NCBI GenBank assembly: GCA_017643395.1
Contig: JAEPNP010000005.1
Coordinates: 248,001 to 312,000, forward strand
Reading direction: 5' to 3'
Length of the DNA stretch: 64,000 nucleotides
From: Rhodothermales bacterium
GTDB taxonomy: Bacteria > Bacteroidota > Rhodothermia > Rhodothermales > UBA10348
In this document: positions 26,467 through 35,962 of the stretch, in pieces
How the letters are laid out: the number at the start of each line of letters is the position of its first letter
Numbering within the stretch: position 1 is the first letter of the stretch
Notes under the pieces: generated by a model
Told to the model about the DNA's origin: nothing
The model's input: the letters and a program-made list of their open reading frames with translations, nothing else
Databases searched by the model: none
Program-made: the position numbers and the translations under genes

Positions 26467-27218
26467 GCAGGCTCAAACAACTACGCAAGACGGCCGGTGT
26501 GCTGCTGGCGCCCGGCGGCGTCAAGGCCATGCGGACCTGGAAGCCGTTCAGCCTGACGGCGTTTCACATGATGCGGCGGCTGCGGTCGGAGCCGGTGGAG
26601 TTCCGCACGGTGATTGACGGCGGGGCCAATGCAGGACAGTTTTCGCGGGCGGCGCTGGAGACGTTTCCGGGTGTGCGGCTGGTGGCGTTCGAACCCTTGC
26701 CGGAGGTGGCTGCGACGCTGCGCAAGAACCTGGCGGGCACCGACGCCACGATTATAGAGACCGCTCTCGGGGCCGAGTCGGGCACGCTGGAGTTTCATCG
26801 GAACGCCTATTCGCTGTCGTCATCGGCGCTGCCGCTGCACGACAACCACAAGGAGGCATTTCCGGACGCGCAGGAGCAGGAGACCATCCAGGTGCCGGTG
26901 GCGCGACTAGACGACCTGCTGGATCCTGCGGGGCTCGTGGCGCCTTCGCTGTTGAAGCTTGACCTGCAGGGCTACGAAATTCCTGCTCTGGACGGTGCGC
27001 CGGAGTTGCTCAAGCACATCGACTACCTGCTTGTTGAGACCGCCTTTCGGCCGTTGTACGAGGGAGAAGCGCTATTTCCGGAGTTGCATGCTTACCTGCA
27101 GGCTCGCGGATTCCGGTTCCTGCGGCCGCTGGATGTGCTGGAAGATCCGGCGGGGGCGATTGTGCAGATGGACGCGCTGTTTGTGCGGAACGGGTCTCGG
27201 TACGCTCCGATGTTTTGA
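26463..27218 (+). CDS. FkbM-family SAM-dependent methyltransferase
   Basis: 251 residues, starting at GTG in a GTGA overlap with the glycosyltransferase stop; the upstream open frame is antiphase. The SAM-binding motif I is VIDGGANAGQFSRAAL, motif II LVAFEPLPEVAATL, and the FkbM signature LLKLDLQGYEIPALDGA is followed by DYLLVETAFRPLY. FkbM enzymes O-methylate sugars or small molecules, so it is likely to methylate a residue of the exported polysaccharide. It is the last gene of the operon before a G-rich tandem repeat. Confidence 0.9.
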   Translation: MSRLKQLRKTAGVLLAPGGVKAMRTWKPFSLTAFHMMRRLRSEPVEFRTVIDGGANAGQFSRAALETFPGVRLVAFEPLPEVAATLRKNLAGTDATIIETALGAESGTLEFHRNAYSLSSSALPLHDNHKEAFPDAQEQETIQVPVARLDDLLDPAGLVAPSLLKLDLQGYEIPALDGAPELLKHIDYLLVETAFRPLYEGEALFPELHAYLQARGFRFLRPLDVLEDPAGAIVQMDALFVRNGSRYAPMF

Positions 27219-27330
27219 GGTGCCGGGTGCGGGGCGTGCGGGGGCGCTGCGGTGCCGGGTGCGGGCGGGGCGTGCGGGGCGCCTCGGGGAGCGGGCCGGG
27301 AGAACTGAGGTGCGCGGGGCGCCTGTGACC
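27219..27330. repeat. G-rich 32-nt tandem repeat after the export operon
   Basis: Two units beginning GGTGCCGGGTGCGGG (27219 and 27251, 32 nt apart) are followed by a degenerate third (27309). They follow the FkbM stop directly. The remaining gap up to the barrel-protein start (27331-27418) contains the probable promoter/leader of that gene, but I see no clear motif. Confidence 0.55.
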
Positions 27331-27418
27331 CCATCGCCCAAACCTGCGGCTAGAGTGTAACACCCCGCGGTGCGTGTTCGTACGGGGGGTGACTTCCAGA
27401 ATTTGACAGCCCCTTGCC

Positions 27419-29128
27419 ATGATGGCACGTCTACTCTCCCTATTGCTGGTACTGCTTCTGGTGCCGGCCACGTTTGCCCAGGATCGCGCCGACCGCTACG
27501 ACCGCAGCGTCGATCGACTGGAGGATATCGCCGACCGTTTGCGTGACCTGGCTGAAGATCAGAGCGCTTCCGAACGCACCCGATTGACCCGCGCGGCACG
27601 ACTGCTGGACCGGGCCGCGGACGAGCTTGACCATCGCGACGCCGAAGATGCCGAGGACTTGATCGACGAGGCCGTTGACCTCATCGAAGATGTTGTCGAG
27701 GACCTCAAAGACGAAGGCCACGGCACGGAATCCAGTCGCGTCAAGCGTGAACTCAATCGCCTTGAAACCGAGGCGGATCGCGTGGATGACCTGCGATGGG
27801 ACCGCTACGCCGGCGAAAGCTTTGAGGACCGCATGGAGCGCTTTGGCGAGCGCATGGAAGAATGGGGCGAGCGGTTTGGTGAGCGCTGGGAGGAGCGCGG
27901 AGAAGAATGGGAAGAGAAGGCCGAGGACTGGGCCGAGGACTGGGAGGACAAGTGGGAAGACCGCGACCGCAAGTGGAGCCGCAAGGACTGGCGGGAGCGC
28001 CGGTACCGGTTCCGCAGCTACGCGCCGGCGTACGTCGGCGATTTCGGATACCGCTGGCCGTTCCAGGAAACAGCCACGTACCGGCCGATCTCCTCGGTGC
28101 GATACAACCGGGTAGACGGGCTGACGCTGGGCGTGCGCCGGCAGCCCATGGACTGGGACTCGTATGACCGCGCCCGCATTTTCGGACAGGTCTCGCGCTC
28201 GTTCGGGCTGGATGAGTGGCGCTACGAAATCGGCGGCGAGGCCCGACTGGGGCATTCGTACCGCTCGCAGGACTTCGATCTGAAGGTCGGAGGTGCCTAT
28301 CGCCTGGAGACCGCCACCGATGACCTGTGGAAGGCCAGCTGGGCTGAGAACACGGCGGCGGCGTTCTTCTTCCGCACCGATCTGTTCGACTACTACCAGA
28401 CGGAGGGCTACACGCTCTACGCACAGGCGCGCCTGACGCCGTTCCTTCAGAGCACCGTGGCCTACCGCAGCGACGACTACAAGAGTCTGTCCCGCAACGC
28501 CTCCTGGTCGCTGTTCGGCGGCGACTCCTTCCGCTTCAACCCTGCGATCGACGAAGGTCGCATGCAGTCACTCGTGGTGGCACTGGACGGTGGCCGCGTT
28601 CGTGGCCTGCGCTGGATCCCGCACGGCGTCGCATTTCGTGCCGAGGCCGAATTCGGCGAGACGTTCGGGGGCGACTTTGACTTCACGCGCTACATAGGCG
28701 ATGTGCGCACCTACTTGCGCATGGGGCGCGACATGGGCGTAGCCTTGCGCTTCCGGGGCGGTACTTCCCAGGGCGACCTGCCCTTGCAGAAAACATTTAC
28801 CCTTGGGGGTGCCGGCTCCGTGCGCGCCTACCCGCAGAACCTGTTCCGCGGCAGCGAAATGCTCCTGGCCAATGCAGAGATCACGTTCTACGACGTGGAT
28901 CCGCTGGACGGCATCCTCGACGGCGTAGCGCTCTTCGGCCTGTTTGACGCCGGCTGGGTGGACGGTCCGAACAACCTGGCGTTCGAGACGGACGATGTGA
29001 TCACTGCTGCGGGCGTGGGCATTGCGCTGGATGACCGGCAGGTTCGCTTCGAGCTGGCCTGGCCGCTGCGAGACCTGGGCACCGGGCTGGAGCCCACCCT
29101 GTGGCTCCGGTTCAACCCGACTTTCTAG
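27419..29128 (+). CDS. Outer-membrane beta-barrel (BamA/Omp85-like C-terminus) with Trp-striped helix
   Basis: 569 residues. A Sec signal peptide ends at TFAQ (about 21). Residues 25-125 are strongly charged and helical (Asp/Arg/Leu-rich). Residues 135-192 form a highly regular amphipathic helix with Phe/Trp at 142, 149, 153, 157, 164, 171, 175, 179, 186 and 191 (spacing 7-4-4-7-7-4-4-7). From about 200 the protein is beta-rich and ends as a surface-antigen-like barrel: TFTLGGAGSVRAYPQN, then LANAEITFYD, FGLFDAGWVD and a terminal aromatic LRFNPTF. POTRA domains are not evident; the charged helix replaces them. It is an outer-membrane protein of unknown function; the C-terminal half resembles Bac_surface_Ag or DUF5686-type barrels. 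Confidence 0.75.
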   Translation: MMARLLSLLLVLLLVPATFAQDRADRYDRSVDRLEDIADRLRDLAEDQSASERTRLTRAARLLDRAADELDHRDAEDAEDLIDEAVDLIEDVVEDLKDEGHGTESSRVKRELNRLETEADRVDDLRWDRYAGESFEDRMERFGERMEEWGERFGERWEERGEEWEEKAEDWAEDWEDKWEDRDRKWSRKDWRERRYRFRSYAPAYVGDFGYRWPFQETATYRPISSVRYNRVDGLTLGVRRQPMDWDSYDRARIFGQVSRSFGLDEWRYEIGGEARLGHSYRSQDFDLKVGGAYRLETATDDLWKASWAENTAAAFFFRTDLFDYYQTEGYTLYAQARLTPFLQSTVAYRSDDYKSLSRNASWSLFGGDSFRFNPAIDEGRMQSLVVALDGGRVRGLRWIPHGVAFRAEAEFGETFGGDFDFTRYIGDVRTYLRMGRDMGVALRFRGGTSQGDLPLQKTFTLGGAGSVRAYPQNLFRGSEMLLANAEITFYDVDPLDGILDGVALFGLFDAGWVDGPNNLAFETDDVITAAGVGIALDDRQVRFELAWPLRDLGTGLEPTLWLRFNPTF

Positions 29129-29155
29129 GCACCCCCGCCCGGTGTGCCTGTTGAG

Positions 29156-29195
29156 ACGGCGCGGCCCTTTGCGGAGGCCGCGCCGTTTCTGTTTG
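29156..29195 (+). terminator. Rho-independent terminator after the barrel gene
   Basis: A perfect 11-bp stem ACGGCGCGGCC (29156-29166) / GGCCGCGCCGT (29176-29186) has a 9-nt loop and is followed by TTCTGTTTGT. It lies 28 nt after the barrel gene stop. Confidence 0.85.
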
Positions 29196-29227
29196 TGGGG
29201 GGTGTGGCGCTGCGGTGGGGGCGTGGG

Positions 29228-29405
29228 GCCGCTGGGCCGGGGCGCTGGGGGCCGCGCTCGGCCGCTGGGCCGGGGCGCTGGGGGCCGCGCTCGGCCGCTG
29301 GGCCGGGGCGCTGGGGGCCGCGCTGGGGCCGTTGGGCCGGGGCGCTGGGCGGCGCGGCGGGCCGCGCTGGGGCCGTTGGCCCGGGGCGTTGGGCGGCGCC
29401 GCGGG
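29228..29405. repeat. 33-nt GC-rich minisatellite
   Basis: About three near-identical 33-nt units (core GGCCGCTGGGCCGGGGCGCT) are followed by degenerate copies. All six frames through it are Gly/Ala/Arg/Pro low-complexity, so the long open frames here are compositional artefacts. It is part of the 1.1-kb non-coding block 29129-30239. Confidence 0.8.
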
Positions 29406-29423
29406 CCGGCCCGCGCGGGCGAA

Positions 29424-29551
29424 GTGGAATCGGGCGGCCCGATTACACCCGGGCGCGCGCTGCGCGGGGGCGCTTGTGGACTGAGCGCCAGTATTCCACT
29501 TCGAGGGTTGGCTGGAGCGGGCAGAGGTCGAATTCGCCCCCTGAATTCCAT
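29424..29551. repeat. Hairpin array D: three GTGGAATC-type hairpins, 51-52 nt pitch
   Basis: Three hairpins start at 29424 (GTGGAATC, 9-nt loop, GATTACAC), 29476 (GTGGACT, 10-nt loop, ATTCCAC) and 29527 (GTCGAATT, 9-nt loop, AATTCCAT). The stem, the loop length and the spacing recur while the sequence between them changes. The same hairpin type recurs at 43364-43490 and 59851-60110. Confidence 0.65.
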
Positions 29552-29700
29552 GTTGGGGGCAGATTGCGCATCGCCCGGAACGCCGCACCTTCGGTTTCCG
29601 AGACGCTGGGGCGGGGGCCGCGGGCTGGGTTGGGGCGGCCTCGCGGCCGGGGCCGCTGAGGCGCGTCGGGGCCGGGGCCGCTGAGGCGCTGGGCCGCGCT

Positions 29701-29800
29701 GGGGCCGCCGGGCCAGGCTGGGGCGCCGGGCCGCGCTGGGGCCGCCGGGCCAGGCTGGGGCGCCGGGCCGCGCTGGGGCCGCCGGGCCGCGCTGGGGCCG
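29701..29800. repeat. 37-nt GC-rich minisatellite
   Basis: Two exact 37-nt units (29701-29737, 29738-29774), each made of two related half-units (GGGGCCGCCGGGCCAGGCT and GGGGCGCCGGGCCGCGCT), are followed by a partial copy. Further diverged half-units precede them from about 29650. The array is non-coding. The flanking stretch 29801-29922 shows nothing recognisable. Confidence 0.75.
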
Positions 29801-29922
29801 GGACGGCCGGGGGCACTTCCGCTTCTTCCGCCGTCGGATCGGACATGCGGGCGCGAGCCGGTTGGCGGGTCGGCGCCCGAGGTGCGGTATGGCACATGTC
29901 ACCGGCGTGACATCTGCCGCCC

Positions 29923-30150
29923 AAAGTTGAAAATGGGCCCCGGAGACAACCTATTGGCGCCGTCAGGAGCCGTTAAAGTTGAATACGACCCCGGAGGCGA
30001 CCTAATGGCGCCGTGAGGGGCCACGAAGGTTGAATACGGCCTCAGAGGCAACCTATTGGCGCCGTCAGGGGCCGCTAAAGTTGAATGCGGGGCCCGGAAT
30101 CAACCTATTGGCGCAGTGAAGGGCCGCTAAGGCCCGGAATCAACCCGTGG
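29923..30150. repeat. Tandem array A: 51-52 nt units with AGTTG...CAACCT hairpin
   Basis: Four full units begin at 29923, 29975, 30026 and 30077 (steps 52, 51, 51), and a truncated fifth ends near 30150. Each reads A(A/G)(A/G)GTTGAA...CAACCTA(T)TGGCGCCGT. In the third unit AGGTTG/CAACCT forms a perfect 6-bp stem. The whole unit is conserved, so there are no variable spacers as in CRISPR. Confidence 0.8.
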
Positions 30151-30175
30151 GGCACATCGCCCATCGCCCGCCCCC

Positions 30176-30217
30176 CGAAACAAAGCGCGCCAGACCATCG
30201 GAGACAGCCTGGCGCGC
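30176..30217 (-). terminator. Rho-independent terminator of the POT transporter
   Basis: A perfect 9-bp stem, GCGCGCCAG (30185-30193) with CTGGCGCGC (30209-30217), is followed on the minus strand by TTTGTTTC. It lies 23 nt beyond the transporter stop. Confidence 0.75.
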
Positions 30218-30239
30218 ATTCAGCCGGTTGAAACTTGCC

Positions 30240-31757
<1,518 letters not shown>

Positions 31758-31924
31758 GAAGTCGGTGTGAGTGAGTGAGTGAAGGGGTGCGGGGAGATGA
31801 GTCGCCGTGCAAAAAGGCACAGCCCGGCCAAGATAGAAAACGCTTTCAGGCATGTCTAAACCAATAATTCAGCATGCCCGGGCCCCATCGCCCGTATTTT
31901 GGCCCCCTGATTCCGCGCCCGACC

Positions 31925-31959
31925 AGGGCCACCAGCAGGCCCTTGAGCGGCCTTTTTTT
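31925..31959 (+). promoter_or_regulatory. Attenuator-like leader of aspS
   Basis: Two mutually exclusive stems can be drawn: AGGGCC (31925-31930) with GGCCCT (31938-31943), and AGGCC (31937-31941) with GGCCT (31949-31953). The second is followed directly by a run of seven T (31953-31959), i.e. an intrinsic terminator 33 nt before the aspS ATG. The arrangement fits a terminator/antiterminator switch, but the terminator stem is only 5 bp and no T-box or leader peptide was identified. Confidence 0.45.
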
Positions 31960-31991
31960 GTTGATACCCGGGCCACCGAACGCCCCGTCCT

Positions 31992-33830
31992 ATGAGCGCC
32001 TCTACCCTGAAACCCGACACGCACGGATACCGCACGCACACCTGTGGACAGCTGCGCCCGGATGATATCGGTACAGAGGTGACCCTCAAGGGCTGGGTGG
32101 ATACACGACGTGACCTTGGCGGTGTGATCTTCATCGACCTCCGGGACCGTCACGGTCTGACCCAGATCGTATTCAGCCCGCAGGACAACGAGGAAGCACT
32201 GGCCGTGGCAGAAGCGCTGCGTTCCGAATGGGTGATCTCCGCCCGGGGCACGGTGCGAGCCCGCTCCGAGGAGACGGTCAACCCCAAGCTGGAGACGGGC
32301 GAGATCGAGGTGCGCGTGGATGACCTGATCATCCTCAATCGCTCGGATGCGGTGCCATTCCCGGTGTCGAGCCACGAGGAGAAGGCGCAGCAGACCAACG
32401 AGGACCTGCGCCTGAAATACCGCTATCTGGACCTGCGGCGTCCGCAGCTACGCGAGAACATCGTGCTGCGCAGCCAGCTGTATCAGTCGGCAAGGCGCTT
32501 CTTCCACGAGGAGAACTTCGTGGAGGTAGAGACGCCGGTGCTGATGAAGTCCACTCCCGAGGGTGCTCGCGATTTCCTCGTGCCCAGCCGTGTGCACCCG
32601 GGCAAGTTTTTCGCGCTGCCGCAGAGTCCGCAGACCTACAAGCAGATCCTCATGGTGGCCGGTCTCGACCGGTACTTCCAGATCACCAAGTGCTTCCGCG
32701 ACGAGGACCTGCGTGCTGATCGCCAGCCGGAGTTCACGCAGATCGACGTCGAGATGACCTTCCCCACGGAGGAGCTCATCTACGAAACGTTCGACCGGCT
32801 TCTGGCAGTGATCTGGAAGGATCTGAAGGGCTACGAGCTTCCCCTCCCCATCCAGCGCCTGACGTACGCAGACGCGATCCGTCGATTCGGCTCTGACAAA
32901 CCGGACCTGCGCTTTGGACTCGAAATCCAGGACGCCACCGAGGCGTTCCGGGGATCCGGATTCCGCGTCTTCGACAACGTGATCGACGCCGGCGGCAACA
33001 TCCTGGCCATCGTGGTGCCCGGCGAGGGCGACCGCGGCCGTGGTGCCATGGACCGTCTGGACAAGGACGTGGTGCGCAAGCAGATCGGCGCGGGTGGCCT
33101 GGTTTACTTCAAGCTCCCCTCAGACGGCGGCCCGACGCACTCCAGCGTCAAGGCAGAGGTCCTGCCGGCCGAGGCCGTGAACAAGGCGATCGATGCGGTC
33201 GGCGCCAAGGCCGGAGACCTGGTATTGGTTCTGGCCGGGCCGGCCCCGAAGGTGCACATGCAAATGGGGGACCTTCGGCTCCATATGGGCCGCGATCTCG
33301 GCCTGGTCGAGGACGGCCCGGACGGCCCGTGGGAGTTCTGCTGGATCACCGACTTCCCGCTGCTGGAGTGGGACGAGGGATCGCAGCGGTTCTACGCCAT
33401 GCACCACCCGTTCACGTCTCCGAAGCCGGAGGACATGGACAAGCTGGCAACCGACCCGGGCTCGGTGCGCGCCCGGGCGTATGACCTGACCCTGAACGGC
33501 AACGAGATCGGCGGCGGGTCCATCCGAATCCACGACCCAGAGACGCAGCGGCAGATGTTCGCAGCCCTCGGGATCGATGAGGAGGAGGCGCAGCAGCGCT
33601 TCGGCTTCCTCCTGGACGCGTTTCGCTTTGGGGCGCCGCCGCACGGGGGAATTGCTTTTGGTCTGGACCGCATCGTGATGCTGCTGGCCGGTGCGAAGTC
33701 CCTGCGCGATGTGATCGCCTTCCCGAAGACGCAGAGCGCGCAGGAGCCGATGGTCGTGTCGCCGGATCTGGTGGACGACCACCAGTTGAAGGACCTGCAC
33801 ATTGCGGTGACGGCGCCGAAGGAAGACTGA
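31992..33830 (+). CDS. aspS: Aspartyl-tRNA synthetase
   Basis: 612 residues, bacterial-type AspRS. The N-terminal OB anticodon-binding domain (GTEVTLKGWVDTRRDLGGVIFIDLRD) is followed by the class II catalytic core with motif 2 (FRDEDLRADRQPEFTQID) and motif 3 (HGGIAFGLDRIVMLLAG). The GAD insertion domain lies at about 300-420, as in bacterial but not archaeal/eukaryal enzymes. It charges tRNA-Asp in the cytoplasm. Whether it is discriminating or also makes Asp-tRNA-Asn cannot be decided here. The leader contains a possible attenuator. Confidence 0.97.
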   Translation: MSASTLKPDTHGYRTHTCGQLRPDDIGTEVTLKGWVDTRRDLGGVIFIDLRDRHGLTQIVFSPQDNEEALAVAEALRSEWVISARGTVRARSEETVNPKLETGEIEVRVDDLIILNRSDAVPFPVSSHEEKAQQTNEDLRLKYRYLDLRRPQLRENIVLRSQLYQSARRFFHEENFVEVETPVLMKSTPEGARDFLVPSRVHPGKFFALPQSPQTYKQILMVAGLDRYFQITKCFRDEDLRADRQPEFTQIDVEMTFPTEELIYETFDRLLAVIWKDLKGYELPLPIQRLTYADAIRRFGSDKPDLRFGLEIQDATEAFRGSGFRVFDNVIDAGGNILAIVVPGEGDRGRGAMDRLDKDVVRKQIGAGGLVYFKLPSDGGPTHSSVKAEVLPAEAVNKAIDAVGAKAGDLVLVLAGPAPKVHMQMGDLRLHMGRDLGLVEDGPDGPWEFCWITDFPLLEWDEGSQRFYAMHHPFTSPKPEDMDKLATDPGSVRARAYDLTLNGNEIGGGSIRIHDPETQRQMFAALGIDEEEAQQRFGFLLDAFRFGAPPHGGIAFGLDRIVMLLAGAKSLRDVIAFPKTQSAQEPMVVSPDLVDDHQLKDLHIAVTAPKED

Positions 33831-33923
33831 GGCGATTGCGAGCCCGCGCGCAGCGCTGAGGAGTTGGCCGCGGCGCCGCGTTACGGACCGCCGCAACTGC
33901 CCCAGCGCCGCCCGGGGACGAAC

Positions 33924-34313
33924 TCAGGCGGCCTTCAGGCCCAGGTGCTCGACGAACGGATCGAAGTCTCGGTCGGAGTAGAGAAGTGGAACCCGTGCCT
34001 GGATACACCAGGTGGCGATGATCACATCGTTCGTCTTCCGAATCGTGATTCCAACCTGTCGTAGTCGACGATAATGTCTGGCTCCCTGGACTGCATTCTC
34101 CGGACCCAGCAGAGGAATCACCGGAAAAAGCCCCAGCAGTCGTCTGGCCTCGGCAAACGCCCGATCGGAATGGAAGCCTTGAAGAACTTCCAGCACCATC
34201 AGATCTCCCACGATGACGCCGCCGCCCTCGACGGCCGACCGCATACGCTCCGTCTCTGCCGTTTCGGTACCGTTGAAATGATCAACAAGCACACTGGAGT
34301 CGACGAGAATCAT
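33924..34313 (-). CDS. vapC: PIN-domain toxin (VapC-like)
   Basis: 129 residues from ATG (MILVDSSVLVDHF) overlapping the antitoxin stop by 4 nt (ATGA). PIN-domain acidic residues are present: Asp5 and Asp11 in the N-terminal strand, a Glu in VLEVLQGF, an Asp in KTNDVIIAT and a C-terminal YSDRDFD. Such proteins are Mg-dependent ribonucleases, often cutting tRNA or rRNA, that are neutralised by VapB. It is the second gene of the pair and convergent with aspS. The pair is a typical accessory toxin-antitoxin insertion between housekeeping genes. Confidence 0.88.
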   Translation of the reverse strand: MILVDSSVLVDHFNGTETAETERMRSAVEGGGVIVGDLMVLEVLQGFHSDRAFAEARRLLGLFPVIPLLGPENAVQGARHYRRLRQVGITIRKTNDVIIATWCIQARVPLLYSDRDFDPFVEHLGLKAA

Positions 34314-34507
34314 CGGTCTGTCCGCATTTCGTCGAGATCGCCGTCCCACGGCAGCTTGCCGAAGTAGTTCAGTATCTCGAGTTGACGAGCGCGGTTCAGG
34401 TAGAACCTGAGCGCGGTATCCACGGCCTCCCGCCGCGTCTTGATTCCGCTTACCCGGAGAACCTCCTCCATGAGCTCGTCATCGATGACGATGTTCGTGC
34501 GCCCCAT
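34310..34507 (-). CDS. vapB: VapB-type antitoxin
   Basis: About 65 residues from ATG in MGRTNIVIDDELMEEVL. This is the classic VapB/Arc-type ribbon-helix-helix start (RTNIVIDDELM, then KTRREAVDTALRFYL), followed by an acidic, aromatic toxin-binding tail (NYFGKLPWDGDLDEMR). The open frame extends upstream with other ATGs (34528), but homology starts here. It binds its own promoter and VapC. The upstream gap 34508-34601 should carry the operator. Confidence 0.85.
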   Translation of the reverse strand: MGRTNIVIDDELMEEVLRVSGIKTRREAVDTALRFYLNRARQLEILNYFGKLPWDGDLDEMRTDR

Positions 34508-34601
34508 TGGACTATGTGTATGCAGTGCCATAATCGTACACATCCTTCGATTGAATGTTCTCTGACCATGGAGGACTACACCCCTCTGGACTGCAACGCC
34601 G

Positions 34602-35489
34602 CTACTCCGGAACCACCCGCCAGTCAGCCACCTCATCCCGCGACGGATGCGTGGTCACGGCTCGCTTTTCCGTGCCGTCCGCGCGTACCAGCCAGATGTC
34701 CGAGTTGCCGTCAGCCGTGCGCGTGTACGCGATCCAGGCCCCGTCCGGCGACCAGCGCGGCCAGCGGTTGTCGTACTCGTCGTCCACCAGCGCCCGCACA
34801 TCGCCCCCCTCGGCATCGACCAGCATGATGTTGCACTTGGGCTCCGCACAGGCGTGGTACGCGACCGTCGTGCCGTCCGGTGACAGGTCCGGAATGCAGT
34901 CGAACGATGCCGCATCGGTGAGCCTGGTCACCTCGCCGGTCGCGAAATCGGTTCGGTACAGGTCACCGTTTCGCACCTGCTCTCCGTCGACTTCCGACAC
35001 GACCTGCCGACAGTGAATCATGCCGTTCCCGTCTGCGGTGAAGATGGGCGTGGTGTTGTAGTCCTGGAAGTCGGTGAGTTTTTCGGACTCCCCCGTCTCG
35101 GTGTCCAAGCGCCAGATGTTGCCGGCCGACCAGTCGTCGCGGGTGGCGAACAGGAAGTAGCGCCCATCGGCCGAGAACCCCCCGCCGGAAGACCCCCGTC
35201 CCCCATCGACCACCGGCCTGGTGGTGACGCCGTCCTTCAGGAAGTGGACCGATCGAAAGGTGTCGGCCGCGGCGGCGTACGCCAGGGTGCTGCCGTCCGG
35301 ACTCCATTCGGGGCCGTAGGGCGTGCCCTCACCGGTGACGAGCGCCGTCCAGTAGGTAGTGTCCACGTCCGTGGCCCACAGTTCGATGCCCTCGCCAAAC
35401 CGGTCCGTCGCGACCACGAGCTCGTAGACGGGCGGTTCGGACGCACACGCGGCCAGTCCGATCAGCAGCAGGGGGAGAATCCGTTTCAT
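34602..35489 (-). CDS. WD40-like/TolB-type beta-propeller lipoprotein
   Basis: 295 residues from the ATG of a lipoprotein signal peptide (MKRILPLLLIGLAACAS, lipobox LAAC). The mature part is a beta-propeller with PD40/TolB repeats: GPEWSPDGSTLAYAA, GGFSADGRYFLFAT, CIPDLSPDGTTVAYHA and WPRWSPDGAWIAYTR. It would be anchored in the outer or inner membrane and expose a propeller to the periplasm. The role is unknown. It is the second gene of a two-gene unit, overlapping the DUF1761 stop by 4 nt. Confidence 0.82.
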   Translation of the reverse strand: MKRILPLLLIGLAACASEPPVYELVVATDRFGEGIELWATDVDTTYWTALVTGEGTPYGPEWSPDGSTLAYAAAADTFRSVHFLKDGVTTRPVVDGGRGSSGGGFSADGRYFLFATRDDWSAGNIWRLDTETGESEKLTDFQDYNTTPIFTADGNGMIHCRQVVSEVDGEQVRNGDLYRTDFATGEVTRLTDAASFDCIPDLSPDGTTVAYHACAEPKCNIMLVDAEGGDVRALVDDEYDNRWPRWSPDGAWIAYTRTADGNSDIWLVRADGTEKRAVTTHPSRDEVADWRVVPE

Positions 35490-35884
35490 CGCCAGGCTCC
35501 AAGAATGAGGCCCATGATAGTGAGGCACACCGTGGCGTACCCGCCGTTAACGAGGATGTATTTCCAGCTTCTCTGCTCGAACGCAGCGATTGCCATAATC
35601 ATCATGGCGATGAACCCGAAGCCGGTCAAAAAGCCTGCCGCCGCGCCCCATGCCAGGTCCGTTCCGGGGTCGGCCAGAAAAGCGGCCAGGTTGTACGCGA
35701 TGACCAGCGCCGCCAGAAAACCAAGGCCATACATGCGGGCCGGGCTCGCATTCTGAATCTGCTCCTCGGTGACTCCGGCGGACTCCTTCCAGGCATTGTA
35801 AAACAGCGCCGGGCTGAACCAGAGAGCTCCAACGACCATGTTGGACACGGCGGCCGCGACCACGGCCAGATGATTGATTTCCAT
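35486..35884 (-). CDS. DUF1761 family membrane protein
   Basis: 132 residues, four transmembrane helices. The start INHLAVVAAAVSNMVVGALWFSPALFYNAWKE is the hallmark of DUF1761, whose function is unknown. It is the first gene of a two-gene unit with the propeller lipoprotein (ATGA overlap). Confidence 0.85.
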   Translation of the reverse strand: MEINHLAVVAAAVSNMVVGALWFSPALFYNAWKESAGVTEEQIQNASPARMYGLGFLAALVIAYNLAAFLADPGTDLAWGAAAGFLTGFGFIAMMIMAIAAFEQRSWKYILVNGGYATVCLTIMGLILGAWR

Positions 35885-35962
35885 GATGTGCGATGGGGTT
35901 TGTTGACGCCACGCACAATACCGGCGACCCAGGCCGATGTATTGGAAAAAACTGACCGCCGC

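Noticed and set aside
29022-29924. Long open frames on both strands (up to 444 residues) in the GC-rich block
   Set aside because: They translate to Pro/Ala/Arg or Gly/Ala/Arg low complexity from 33- and 37-nt tandem repeats, overlap each other, and extend into the barrel gene antisense.
29923-30150. Possible CRISPR array
   Set aside because: Units are conserved over their whole 51-52 nt length with no unique spacers, and no cas gene is present in the window.
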